From Engraulis encrasicolus (lineage: Eukaryota; Chordata; Actinopteri; Clupeiformes; Engraulidae): 64,000 nucleotides of DNA. Position numbers and translations under genes: made by a program. Each line of letters opens with the position of its first letter. Position 1 is the first letter of the stretch. The stretch lies in contig NW_026945731.1 in NCBI RefSeq assembly GCF_034702125.1, forward strand, positions 676,118 through 740,117, read 5' to 3'. This document shows positions 1 through 11,479 of the stretch, piece by piece. The notes below the pieces were generated by a model. The model had not been told where the DNA came from. It did no database searches and worked only from the letters and a program-made list of their open reading frames with translations.

Positions 1-284
1 CAGCTGAGAGAAAGTTGTCCAATTTTGTGTAATTGTGCAATTTGGAAACATCCACACCTGCAGTCATTTGCCTATTGTGAGTGAGAAAACACTCACTCCC
101 TCAACCAGTTCTCACAGACTCCCTGGAAACTCCTTTCAACACGCTTGCTCACTAAATCACTCCCCTGCTCACTTGCTAACTCACACACTAACTTGCTATC
201 TCACATGCTGAACAGTCCTTTCAAAACACTTACTAACTAAATCACTCACCCGCTAACTCACACTCACACAGACTGACTTATTCA

Positions 285-288
<4 letters not shown>

Positions 289-367
<79 letters not shown>
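289..367. repeat. (CT)n microsatellite
   Basis: Uninterrupted CT dinucleotides about 79 bp long, followed by a short CACACA run. The preceding 288 bases are AC-rich with loosely repeated CTCACTAACT-like phrases and no coding signal. Open frames over this run are dipeptide read-through. Confidence 0.97.
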
Positions 368-376
<9 letters not shown>

Positions 377-499
377 TTTGGGTGGGGTGCAGGAGGTGGA
401 AGTGGGCGCAATGGGGAGGGGTGCACAGTGGGGGGTGGCTGGCTGCTGAAGGCTCTCTCTCCACACCGCTAAAGAGGCCTCAGGCTCAGCATTCGCATG

Positions 500-875
500 G
501 CTAGCGTACTGGCTAGCCTACTGTCCACTCCTGATGGCCTTGCCCAGTATAAGCCAGTATAGCCTACTGTCCACTCCTGACAGCCTTGCCAGTATAGCCT
601 ATTGTCCACTCCTGACAGCCTTGCCAGTATAGCCTATTGTCCACTCCTGACAGCCTTGCCCAGTAGACGCCAGTATAGCCTATTGTCCACTCCTGACAGC
701 CTTGCCCAGTATAAGCCAGTATAGCCTACTGTCCACTCCTGATGGCCTTGCCCAGTATAAGCCAGTATAGCCTACTGTCCACTCCTGATAGCCTTGCCCA
801 GTATAAGCCAGTATAGCCTATTGTCCACTCCTGATAGCCTTGCCCAGTATAAGCCAGTATCCATTGACATAGCCT
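500..875. repeat. Minisatellite, 35-46 bp unit
   Basis: About nine head-to-tail copies of a unit containing TGTCCACTCCTGA and GCCTTGCC(CAGTATAAGC)CAGTAT. Two length classes alternate: a 46 bp form with the extra CAGTATAAGC and a roughly 35 bp form without it. Copies differ by single bases (CTGATGG, CTGACAG, CTGATAG). Confidence 0.9.
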
Positions 876-929
876 ACACTCCTGCTACACTTCCTCCACT
901 CCTCACTCCGCATACCTGACTTGCCTCCT

Positions 930-1069
<140 letters not shown>

Positions 1070-1074
1070 ACTGT

Positions 1075-2700
1075 ATCATCCAGAATTTGCATTCCAATGC
1101 TAAGATGTTCAAACAATCCCTCAAAGCTCAAAACTAAATTAAAAAAGGTGATGTCTTGTTTTCTATTTGGGATTGGTATTGGACATGTGTGAACCTCATA
1201 AGAATAGTAACATAATATCACAGAATATCCCATCTGGTAAACTGTGGCTCCTGCACAGGTGAGTACCTCATCTGAATATTGTAAACAACCTCCTGCACAG
1301 GTGAGTATCTCATCTGAGGTACGGTAGCCACTGTATGTCATCTCAGGTCTGAAACTTGGCAAAAAACTTGTTTCGGTAGCCCCTTAATGCACACCGTACC
1401 TACTGTGGCACGCTGTAATGGACATTGAAAGTTAACTACTATAGTACTACACTACTATGACTTTAGTAATACATTACAACTGGGTAATTTCCATTCTGGT
1501 AACAGCTAATTTATAATGCCGTGTCTTAAGGGGTTAACCCCTTTGCGCAGAGCCTGTTATAACCGTACTATAACCAAAATTGCCATTTATTGCCTGAGGC
1601 TCTCTGTCAAGTGACAGCAATGTTGTTCCAATGTAGTTGGGTCTTTTCAGCCAAGAGTGAACAAGCCCCCTGGCGGGCCCATCTGTACAAGAGGCTATTA
1701 CTTGACTCCAATAGTCTTTCACCGAATTACCCAAAGCACACCACAAGAGCTACACTGATATCAGGATTAGGTGGCATAACAATATTAAGAATTGAAAACA
1801 GACAAATATATTTTAAATAAAAAGATAAAATAATGATAATGAAATGTTAATAAACATGTAAAAAAAGACCACTGGAATGGTAGGCTGTGTCTTTTGGCTG
1901 CCTTTGGTCTTGCAGCTGCCTAAGTCCATGTGTCACGTTAGCGCCACCGCTGCTCGCTGCGCTATACCTCACATGTCGACACTATCACTGCAACATCATG
2001 AGAGCCTGTCAATGACAGATCACTATCACATTACACCACTGAAACCCCCCATGACACACAGCAGAAAGGGATTTTCATCTGCCGGTACGTCACTATAACG
2101 CTGTTATGTTTTCCTTGGGGTAGAGATTTCTAGTCAGGTGTACTGTAGCTCCTTTGTCGTGCCCTGTCCTGCTTGGCATACCAATATGAGCGTAGCATAT
2201 GGGGGACAGGTGTGCCTGCTAAGGCTGCTGACAGCTTTTGACTGGGCCCAGGACAAAGTCATCTGAAAAGGCCCCCTACCCAACACATACAATGCAATGG
2301 GGACCCAATTCTGGAACCCCTATCTCCCTGACAACATACTCCTTTGTCCCCCCCTTTGCCGGGCCTGTCGTCTGTCACACAGCCAGACAGACTATTGGCT
2401 ATTCACAGGCAGCTCGGCCGGCCGCGGCTCAGAGACAGTGAGCAAGGAGCACCCCAGAGAAGTAGTGGAATAAGAGAGCGAGATGGAGAAAAAATAGAGA
2501 CAGAAAGAGAGCAACAAAAAAGAAAAAAGAGGTTTTCTGGGGTCTCGTCTTCCTTGACTGGAACACCTTATTACATTTTATTGGCTCCACCGTGAGATCA
2601 AGATGTAAAGCTCGGTGGATAAGGCAGAGAGTCCAGGCTGAGGTAGAGTGTGGTGGAGACCCAAACTGTTAGAGTGGAAGACACATGAAGACCCACAATT
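1075..2700. other. Intergenic, no gene seen; short palindrome at 1528-1543
   Basis: No reading frame with protein-like composition. At 1528-1543 there is a perfect 16 bp palindrome, AAGGGGTTAACCCCTT, in sequence that looks like an old transposon end (CGGTAGCCCCTTAATGC lies 150 bp upstream), but I cannot delimit an element. Confidence 0.5.
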
Positions 2701-2705
2701 CCCTC

Positions 2706-3535
2706 TGAACAAATGGCACCAGAGGAGAGGGAGATGAGGAGGAGGAGAAGGAGGAGGAGGAGCGAGGGACAGGAGAAAAGGGAGAGGGGAAGGGGAGTGG
2801 AGAGGAAGGAGAGGGGTAAGAGATGGAAAGGAGAAGAGGGAGAGAGGAGCGATGGAGAGGAGAGAAGGGAGAGGGGAGGAGGAGCGAGGGAGAGGAGAAA
2901 AGGGAGATGGGAGGAGGACCGAGGGAGAGGAGAAGGGGATGGAATGGGGAAGGGGAGTAGAGAGGAAGGAGAGAGGAGGAGCGATGGTGAGTAGAAGGGG
3001 GTGGAAGGGGGAAGGGGAGTGGAGAGGAAGGAGAGGGGTAAGAGATGGAAAGGAGAAGAGGGAGAGAGGAGCGATGGAGATGAGCAGGGGATGGAAAGGC
3101 AAGTATAGAGAGGAGTGGAGGGGGAGAAGGAGGAGACGGAGAGGGGAGCGAGATAGATGAGCGATGGATGGAAAGGAGAAGAGAGAGAGAGTAGTTGAGG
3201 GGAGAGGGACTGGATGAGAGAGGAGAAAAGAGGGAGTGGAGTGGGGAGGAGGGAGAGGAGCAAGGGATGGACCGAAAAAGATGAAGAGGGGAGCAGAGAG
3301 GGGGGTGAGGGAAAGGAAAGAAGGAGCCTCAGTAGGGGGATAGGTGGGGAGGGAGGGATGCGAGGGAGTTGGGAGGAAAGAGGAGAAGAGAAGTGAGGGA
3401 GTTGGGAAGAAAGAGGAGGAACAGGAAGAGGGGAGGAAAGAGGAGGAGGCACAGGAAGAGGGGAGGAAAGAGGAGGAGGCACAGGAAGAGGGGAGGAAAG
3501 AGGAGGAGGCACAGGAAGAGGGGAGGAAAGTGTGA
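2706..3535. repeat. Purine-rich (GGA/GAGAGG) tract, about 0.8 kb
   Basis: Nearly all purine on the plus strand, built from irregular GGAGAGG, GAGGAGG and GATGGAGAGG phrases. Longer patches are repeated (the AGAGATGGAAAGGAGAAGAG phrase near 2819 recurs near 3039). Open frames of up to 342 codons on the minus strand are Ser/Pro/Leu low-complexity read-through of this tract and have no domain. Confidence 0.9.
3406..3535. repeat. 30 bp tandem repeat at the end of the purine tract
   Basis: Four copies in exact 30 bp register starting at 3421, 3451, 3481 and 3511, each beginning ACAGGAAGAGGGGAGGAAAG. The first three are continued by AGGAGGAGGC. They are followed by a short CAG run at 3551-3571. 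Confidence 0.92.
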
Positions 3536-3665
3536 GGCCATGCCTCCATAACAGCAGCAGCAGCAGCAGCACGGAGGCAGATAGCTGGAGGCCAGACACA
3601 GCTCATTATCTATCTCTCCGTATCTGAGAACAAGGGGCCACGATAACAATGGGCTGCAATGTCTC

Positions 3666-3770
3666 ACCTATAGCCCTTTGGATATCCGACCGCCTGCAGT
3701 TCACCTATAGCCCTTTGGATATCCGACCGCCTGCAGTTCACCTATAGCCCCTTTGGATATCCGACAGCCA
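3666..3770. repeat. 37 bp tandem repeat, three copies
   Basis: Three copies of a unit reading CACCTATAGCCC-TTTGGATATCCGAC. The first two are nearly identical; the third has an extra C and then diverges. Confidence 0.9.
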
Positions 3771-4835
3771 GGTGTGTCATCTGACATTTACAAAATAACA
3801 AACAAGGCAACAAATAAATCACGGTTGCATCAGTCTAGTGATTGTAATTAAGACGGGAGAAACAAGAGAGTGAGGATTTTCTGTTTCTTGCGTAAAATCA
3901 TTAAATTCAGTTCAGTCAGTATATTTATTTATATATAACACCATTAAAAATTAAAACGTCTCAAGGCACTTTCTACACTCCAAGGCCTGAACCCACTCAA
4001 GCACGCATTAATCAGTAATCTTCATTGCAAATATAAACCCAGTAACAACTTTTTAAATCTGTAGTGGAGACATACTGATATGCACAGGGAGTAATCTGCA
4101 GTGGAGACATACTGATATCAGGGAGGTTTCATGTCTCTGGGCAGCAGGCCAGAACATGCCTTTGCTGAAAGCATCAGGTATTCTATCCACAAACATTGTG
4201 AGGGTTTCTGCTCGATAAAGCAAGCTGTCCCCGCCTAAAAGCTTTCACACCTCCCCTCTCTTTAATACGTACCTCCACTCCTTTCATAGATCTTCCATCA
4301 AAGTGATAACCCCTCCACACCCCCTACCACCTCTCTGCCTCCTGCTTCCGAGTGCTATCTTGCCCTATTCATGTACATTACAATTCACATTTCTATTCGC
4401 TTCACTTTCACAAGTCGGCAAGTCCAACCGTATCATTTGCTTTTGTGATCATTATTATCCCATGTGCACACATTCTCCTCCTCCTTCTTTAATCATCACC
4501 TAGCAGCCGTGAGAGACCTGCATATGGTATATAATATGGCCCACTTTCTCAATAGCGAGAGGTCCTCATTTACACTGAATCGAGCCCTGACCTATCTCTG
4601 CTCTGAGCCGGTTATTACTCTGGCTGCACCAGTGAACCATGCTAATGCTAATTGCTATCGGTGATCATTATGTGTCGAGTTAGCCGACACAGCGGTGTGG
4701 TGACTGCAGTGATACACAAGTGAGAAGAGCAAGAGCGCTCCGACTTGGACTCCCGCGCAGATCGTTAAAGCCTAAAGCACTGTCTATTTGCCTGGATCTT
4801 GCTTGTGGCTCACACACGGGCCCCTGGCTGACTTT
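3771..4835. other. Intergenic, no gene seen
   Basis: AT-rich sequence with one short imperfect duplication (GTGGAGACATACTGATAT at about 4063 and 4100). Open frames are under 70 codons and have no recognisable domain. Confidence 0.5.
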
Positions 4836-4836
4836 A

Positions 4837-4837
<1 letters not shown>

Positions 4838-4867
<30 letters not shown>
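4838..4867. repeat. (TG)n microsatellite
   Basis: About 30 bp of TG dinucleotides within otherwise unique sequence. Confidence 0.9.
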
Positions 4868-4870
<3 letters not shown>

Positions 4871-5386
4871 GTCATTGGCTTGTATACTGTCTGAAATGAT
4901 GTCCAGTTGATGTGGTTTGTTGCCGTGGCAGCTGGCATCTCACACACAGTTTGGCTCATGTGTGCCATTGATCTGTGCTAGCCACCCATCCTCCCCCATG
5001 TGTTTCAAAGGTTGCCATGGTTATCTTTGAACGTTGCCGTGCCAGAGTAGAAGCACGTGGCGTGAGATGCTGTCCACTGGACAGAGAGGCAGCCGCCTAC
5101 CTGGATGGCCATGAAATTCTGACTTCCTGAAACTATGTCAACGGCCCACGGTGTGACATGCTGTCCGCTGTACATAGAGTACACAGTAAATTGTGTAGTG
5201 TTAAAATAACACTTAAAGAGTTAAAATTAACACTGTTCTAGTGTCTATTTGGTCCTGCTCCAGATCAGTGTTAAACACTGGTGTTAGATTTATAGTGTTA
5301 AGCTAACACTATAAAGAGTAAAGCAGTTTCGGGGAGCACCCTACTAACATTTTTTAGTTCTAAGCAGGTTCCTGGAACACAAGCCC

Positions 5387-5658
5387 TTGGTTCCAGTTTA
5401 GTTCTGGGTACGTCCCCAGAGAGTCATGTTTGGTTATTTTTCCGTTCTCACTTGGTTGGCAGGGAAGTTTAATTTTCGTTCCTAGAATGTTATATGTGTA
5501 GTTCCCATTCCGTTCCCTTATTGTTCTCTCACCGTCACTTTATTCCTGTTCATGTCATGTTTGTTCCCTTGCCATTCCCATATGGTTCCCTTAACCTTGT
5601 TGGTTGCATATTTGGTTCCTTAGACATGCTCCTGATGTTCCCCCAACCTTGTTTATTA
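5387..5658 (+). repeat. Left arm of a long internal inverted repeat
   Basis: Rich in GGTTCC/GTTCCC phrases. It is the imperfect inverted partner of 6696-6982: for example GCTCCTGATGTTCCCCCAAC here, and GTTGGGGGAACATCAGGAGC on the same strand there. With the intervening 1 kb it forms a foldback inside the TACACAGTAAATT element, either part of that element or a nested one. Confidence 0.8.
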
Positions 5659-5978
5659 TTGTGAATGTGTTTTGGTCCTGCCCCACTATCTCTCACCATA
5701 GTTGAGGTACCCTGATCATGGTAATTAAGCACCTCCCATCCTCCACCATGACTGAAACACCCTGCGCCTGGCATCAGATTGCCACACTGCTCTCTTAAGA
5801 TAATGTTTAAAATCGCTGAAAATATGTAAAATGTCTATAATTTATACATCAGTCTATGCTGTACTGCACCACAATGTGAGAGAAATGTTTAACTGAGCAT
5901 GTATGAACACAATCTAGTGGGGATTAATACCAAATGTTTCCCTTAATGAAGTTTAAAATATAACCATACCATCTACTT

Positions 5979-6219
5979 CAAGTGCACAATGGAGCAAGCA
6001 ATGTAACATGTGCTGTTACTGACTAGCTCACAAAGCAAGGCACAAGATGTAGCTAACAAATGCCATAAGCCAAAAGCGCCTTTAGCTTGCTTGCAAACAT
6101 CAAGTGCACAATGGAGCAAACAATGTAACATGTGCTGTTACTGACTAGCTCACAAAGCAAGGCACAAGATGTAGCTAACAAATGCCATAAGCCAAAAGCG
6201 CCTTTAGCTTGCTTGCAAA
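5979..6219. repeat. 122 bp direct tandem duplication
   Basis: The unit beginning CAAGTGCACAATGGAGCAA occurs at 5979 and again at 6101. The two copies are almost identical over the full unit (ending GCCTTTAGCTTGCTTGCAAA). It lies in the centre of the 5180-7299 transposon. Confidence 0.95.
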
Positions 6220-6695
6220 GCAGGTAAACAAGCGCTATGCTGTGCCATGCTGACCAGCCAGCAGGCAGGCAGGCAGGCAAATATTTAAAGCACTGTGACA
6301 GTCCAGGTTTATATACAGGCTCAAGAGCACCATGTGACCAGATTGATTAGGAGTTTTTCAGGTGCAAGCAATTGAGTCATGATATACCAGCCCTAAGTAA
6401 TTAGGTTTGGCCAGGCGCTGATGGACAGATTGGTTGTGAGGGGCCTGCTTGTTACCGGCAAAGGTGTAACAAGTTCTCAAGTTATTTCTTTCACTCAACA
6501 CATCTTTTGTGTGATGTTGTGTGCACAGCCAAACCTTAGATCAACCCAACCAAGTTGAGTTAAATTAATGAAATGGAATAATAAAAAAAAGATTGTGTAC
6601 ATGATTAAATCTGGAGGAAATACTGTTACTAATATGTAGACGTATATGATTTAATCGGGTGGACAGTCATCATTGCTTATGCTCTGAACAACACA

Positions 6696-6982
6696 GTATA
6701 AACAAAGTTGGGGGAACATCAGGAGCACGTCTAGGGAACCAGACGTGACCAGACCTATAATGTAACCATCAAGGTTATGGGAACCATATGAGAACGATGA
6801 GGGAACAAACATGAAAAGCAATAAAGGTACGGTGAGAGAACGGCGAGGGAATGGAATGGGAACCACACATATATCGTTCTGGGAAGTTAAATTAAACTTT
6901 CCTGGCAACCCTGTGAGAACCGAAACAGAACCAAAAATGACGTATCCGAAACGTATCCAGAACCGAACCGGAACCAATGGCT
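6696..6982 (-). repeat. Right arm of the long internal inverted repeat
   Basis: Inverted partner of 5387-5658, with scattered mismatches and short indels. The short frames in both arms are read-through of GGTTCC/GAACC repeats. Confidence 0.8.
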
Positions 6983-7494
6983 GCTTGGTTTTTACTGTAA
7001 CCAAAGGGAACGTTTCTAGGTGGTAGATTTTGGTTTGGTAATAACCCCAACCTTTAGAGAACCAAAAGTCAAACGTTCTCTTTACATTCTCTGTTACTAG
7101 GGCATACAATGGCGCAGACAAACTCCATCACCTCGAGGAGGCGGGGGCTCTCTGGAGTACTTCTAACTCCACACAATTTAACAACTTCATTTGTCACTGA
7201 CACTGGAGAGCATCTCACTCCATTTGGTGTTGGAATTACTCCAATAGTGTTAATAAGCCTTAACACTGCAAAATTAACACTGGCAAATTTACTGTGTAGA
7301 GGCAGCTGCCTATACCTGGATGGCCCTGCGCTGTGCCATGGAAGTCATAGTTGTGACAACCAGGGTACAGGAACTTGGTTGGTGACACATAGATTCAAAT
7401 AATACAAGGCAGTGGCTTTCTGCTCCCTAGAGACCAACATAAAACCCAGAGAGTAACACAGAAGTAAAAATGAGGGTCAAAAATGTTCCAATCC

Positions 7495-7628
7495 CACTCT
7501 TCCACTTCCTTGAGCAAGGCACCAAACAATTGCTTCAGAGGATGCAAGCTAGTGTGCAGAGAACTGTAAGTTGCTTTGGATAAAAGCGTCAGCTAAGTGT
7601 AATGTAATGTAATGTAATGTAATGTAAT
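7495..7628 (+). mobile_element. LINE/SINE 3' tail of the L2 (UnaL2) type
   Basis: Ends with TTGCTTTGGATAAAAGCGTC followed by AGCTAAGTG and about five TGTAA units (7591-7628). GCTTT-GGATA-AAAGC can fold as a short stem with a GGATA loop, which is the conserved 3' signal known from eel UnaL2 and the SINEs it mobilises. The TGTAA repeats are the typical terminal repeat. The upstream CCTTGAGCAAGGCACC phrase is common in fish copies and recurs at about 7650, suggesting a second fragment. No coding part remains. Confidence 0.75.
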
Positions 7629-8440
7629 CATACATGGCTGAGGTGCCCTTGAGCAAGGCACCTAGCTCCACATTGCTCCAAGGTTCTTATACCTCATATC
7701 CAAATAACCAAATAACCACACACACACACTGGGATTGAGTTGTACTTAAGGAAATTTGCACATGGCTCATTCAATTCAATCTCTGTGTACAAAAGCACAA
7801 TGGAAAGAAAGAAATGAGCGCAGCCATGAATAGAAGAAAAGAAAAGAAGCATTGGCTAGCGGCACACTGAATACACCCTGCATTTCCAATAAGTGATGAA
7901 GTCTTCTGACCAACAATTACACCATCAATGACTCAACGGTAATGACACGTTTATTGTGGGCTACCGAACTTTTTCCCTGCAAGAGTTTCATTCTTTCGCT
8001 GATTACCAGCAATTGGCTGTGGCATGTTGTATGAGGTATACCAGTTAACGTGGCTGCTAACGTGTTTTAAATGAAGCTATTCTATGGGGGCCACAAAGGA
8101 CCAAATCACTCTGCACAGCGAGGACGGAGGCAGCATGGAACACCACGAGCCACAACAATAAGTCTGGCAACATTTGCCTCTCTACAGGAGAAGCCCGCAA
8201 TTTAACCCAGGGCCTTGATATTTCTCCTCTTTGTACAAAAGAAGAAAGCCATTTTCACAAACCATCACTTGGTCTTCAACTTCAATTCCACTTCAACTTG
8301 GGAGCGTTTTAGGCGTGAAATGATGCTGACGGTGTCGGGTTATGAGCGGGAGGGAGGCTTGTGGCGACAACTTCTTTATTACGAGATCAGCAGGAACTCA
8401 GAAACAGATGTCTCGCTCAGGTGCAGCCATGTACTCACAC

Positions 8441-8590
8441 TGCCTGGAGTTCAGAGGTGTGTAGCTTATTCAAACGGCCATGTGCACACACTTTCTGGAG
8501 TTTAGAGGTGTGTTACAAGCTTATTCAAACGGCCATGTGCACACACTTTCTGGAGTTAAGAGGTGTGTTATAAGCTTATTCAAACGGCAA
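8441..8590. repeat. 55 bp tandem repeat, about 2.5 copies
   Basis: TTATTCAAACGGC occurs at 8466, 8521 and 8576, an exact 55 bp spacing. The unit includes CACACTTTCTGGAGTT and GAGGTGTGTTA. Confidence 0.92.
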
Positions 8591-8917
8591 GGCTTTTAGC
8601 AACACCTTCAGTGTTGCATCTAGTCAGGCCAAGAGCAATACAATATCGTTTCTGGGCTCCCGAAAAATCGGGAACTCCTCCCACTTTGTAGGGAAGCATA
8701 CAACCATTAGCAAACCAAGGGAGGCAGGTCGACTATGCTGTTTGGGAAATGTTAATTGGTATGCTCTTGGTCAGACCAAGTCTCGAAGAGATTTGAAAGT
8801 CGATGATAATCAGGCTAGCTGTATCATGCTTACCGAAGAAACTGTGAATAGTTTATGCACTGCAGTGGTGGAGCTGTGGTAGCACTTTTACAAGGACTTT
8901 GGGAGTCCAACTTCAGA

Positions 8918-8988
8918 GCCTTATCAGGTAGCACTTTTACTTCACTGCCTTATCAGGTAGCACTTTTACTTCACTGCCTTATCAGGTG
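8918..8988. repeat. 29 bp tandem repeat, about 2.5 copies
   Basis: Repeats of GCCTTATCAGGTAGCACTTT followed by TACTTCACT. The last copy is partial. The surrounding 7.6-9.2 kb sequence shows no gene. Confidence 0.85.
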
Positions 8989-9244
8989 ACTGCTCTAAAC
9001 TGCACTAAACAGGCTGAAATGGATACCTCATGGCTAAACATCACCTTTGAGTTTGAGATGAAATTTTCCTCATTTCCAAGGGTCCTGGGAGCCTTGGGCT
9101 TTGATGTGTAACAGAGTGACTCGCATGCATCCTTTTAAAGAGTTTCATGAGAGCTACATTGTTGTTTCCAATTTCAGAAGCAGCATGGGGGCAATCAGGG
9201 GGGACTCATGGTCCATTCAGATAAACACAAACACACACGGACGT

Positions 9245-9359
<115 letters not shown>

Positions 9360-9659
9360 ACGTCTTTATTTGTGCCCACAATTCAAAATTGAGTTTCCAT
9401 AGACACAAATTTATCAGTTGCAAAGATACTCAGGCATGAACTAGATAAGTGGTATCCCAGTGATCAATAGCCCATGGGGTAAAAGTCTCAATGATATACA
9501 CAGCACCTTCTTCTCCATATGTGTCGACTACCAATTATTGATGATATTTAACAATATTTAAGCAAGCTTTTTGCATTCATTTTTGGGAACCCCCCTAGTG
9601 ACCCTTAGCCCCCTAGTGGCCAGCCTATGCACGTGGCCCAAACTTCCAAATACAAGTAC

Positions 9660-10561
9660 TATACACTCACCGGCCACTTCATTAGGAACACCTCTCTAGT
9701 GCGGGGGTGGACCACCTTTTTCCCTTCAGAACTGCCCAAACTGCCTGCAACAATTCTTGAGTAGGCTGTGGCATTCCAATAAAGATAAATTGGTACTAAT
9801 TGGCCCAAACTGTGCTAAGAAAATATCTTTATGCCATTATATCCCCAGCCTGAAACGTTGATGTAAGGCAGGGTTGACCCATGTTTTCATGTTGTTGACG
9901 CCAAATTCTGAACATTCCACCTGAGTGTTGCAGTTGATATCGAGACTCATCAGACCAGGCAACGTTTTTCTGATCTTCTAGTGCCGTTTATGGTGAGCCT
10001 GTCCAAATTGTTGCCTCTTTTTCCTATTCTTAGCTGACAGGAGTGGCACCAAATGTGTTTTTCTGCTGCAATAGCCCATTTGCCTCGAGATTTGATGTCC
10101 TGTGTAATCAGGGATTCTCTTATGCATACCTCGGTTGTAATGAGTGGTTATTGGACTTAATGTTGCTTTTGTATCAGCTCAAATCAGTCTAGTCATTTTC
10201 CTCTGACCTCTACCATCAACAAGGCATTTTTGCCCACAGAATCGCTGCTCATTGCATTTTTTTCTATTTCGTACCATTCTTTGCAAACTCTAGAGATGGT
10301 TGTGTGTCAATATCCCAGTAGATCAGTATTTTCTGAAATACTCAAATCAAGCCCTTTCAGCCTGATAGTCATGCCATGTTCAAAGTCATTTAAATAACCT
10401 TTCTTCCCCATTATGATGCTCGGTTTGAACTGCATCAGATCATCTCAACCATGTCTACATGCAAAAATGCATTGAGTTGCCACCATGTGATTGGCTGATC
10501 AGAAATTTGCCTCAATGAGCAGTTGTAACAGGTGTTCCTAATGTAGTGGCCGGCAAGTGTA
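9660..10561 (-). mobile_element. Degenerate Tc1/mariner-type element
   Basis: About 0.9 kb bounded by TA on each side and by inverted ends: CACTCACCGGCCACTTCATT on the left matches the reverse of the right end, with differences, and both continue AGGAACACCT. Read on the minus strand, the interior resembles a Tc1-like transposase: a helix-turn-helix region whose recognisable phrase is HTTISRV, then a Trp-Ser-Asp-Glu-Ser stretch near 9950 that is the position of a DDE aspartate in Tc1 enzymes. Stop codons and frameshifts break the frame throughout, so no protein of useful length is possible. It is an old, inactive copy. Assignment to Tc1 rests on the TA target and these phrases. Confidence 0.75.
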
Positions 10562-10712
10562 TATTGGCATTTGTAGCCCATCACAGTGATTTCCTGCACA
10601 AGTGGTTGATACTTCATTAGTTTCTCACAAAGTTAGTTTATTATGAGTCAAAGCAACATCCTACTTCCACTATGTCAACAGTTTGATTGTCCTCATCAAT
10701 AATAGTGATGAG

Positions 10713-10853
<141 letters not shown>

Positions 10854-10977
10854 ACTTTCTAGTGTGTGCTGTTTTACACAGGAATGGAAGGACCTTACAC
10901 GGACAGCAGACATCTGGCTGCAGACAGGGCAGCTGAGCAAGAGGAAAACTAGGTGATGTGACAAAACAACTGAACGC

Positions 10978-11155
10978 AGTGCAGCACAGCACAGCATGGC
11001 ACAGCATAGCACAGCACAGCATGGCACAGCATAGCACAGCACAGCACGGCACGGCACGGCACAGCACGACATAGCACGGCACAGCACGGCACAGCATAGC
11101 AAAGCACAGCATAGCACAGCATAGCACAGCATAGCACAGCACAGCATAGCACAGC
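10978..11155. repeat. Pentanucleotide array (CACAG/CATAG/CACGG)
   Basis: About 35 copies of 5 bp units, GCACA, GCATA, GCATG and GCACG. The Cys/Ala/Leu frames on the minus strand are repeat read-through. A hAT MITE has inserted into the end of this array; a few units (AGCACAGCACAG) continue beyond it at 11472. Confidence 0.95.
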
Positions 11156-11471
11156 CAGGGGCAGATCTAGCCATTTTGGGGCCCTAGGCGAAATTTAAAC
11201 ATGGGGCCCTCAAGAGCCATTCTTTAAACACGTACACAAAATAAGGGTCACAAATTGGCATGGAAGGAGTATGGGTGCTATTTAAGTGTTTTGTCTCATA
11301 TGTCTTTGATTACTTTACATAAGTGACCAATTTGTGTTTATTTATTTATTTATTTAACTTTTTTGTCTGTTTATCACAACTGGTGTAACAGTTGAGGGCC
11401 CGTATGGAGGACAAATTTGGTCAGGGCCCTAGGCAATTGCCTAGGTTTGCCCAATGTAAAGCCCACCTCTG
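11156..11471. mobile_element. 316 bp hAT-type MITE, 8 bp target duplication
   Basis: Ends are CAGGGGCAGATCT and, inverted, CAGAGGTGGGCTTT. AGCACAGC flanks both sides (11148-11155 and 11472-11479). An 8 bp duplication with CAG-starting ends is the hAT signature, though the target is itself an AGCAC repeat, so the duplication is weaker evidence than usual. The interior holds GGGCCCTAGGC twice in inverted arrangement and a TTTA microsatellite, with no coding capacity. Confidence 0.75.
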
Positions 11472-11479
11472 AGCACAGC

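Larger units (their letters stand above)
5180..7299. mobile_element. 2.1 kb DNA transposon with TIRs and GAG target duplication
   Basis: The ends are exact inverted copies of TACACAGTAAATT (13 bp), followed on each side by several scattered AGTGTTAA-type subterminal repeats. The bases GAG lie directly outside both ends (5177-5179 and 7300-7302). A related copy of the target without an insertion stands at about 5069-5110: CTGTCCACTGG...GAGGCAGCCGCC there matches CTGTCCGCTG...GAG plus GAGGCAGCTGCC here. This supports a 3 bp target duplication. No transposase frame is visible, so it is non-autonomous. A 3 bp duplication is compatible with CMC/EnSpm- or Harbinger-type elements; I cannot name the family. 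Confidence 0.8.

Noticed and set aside
2578..3606. 342- and 333-codon minus-strand frames of Ser, Pro and Leu
   Set aside because: They translate the purine tract, are open in several frames at once, and contain no domain. Composition alone explains them.
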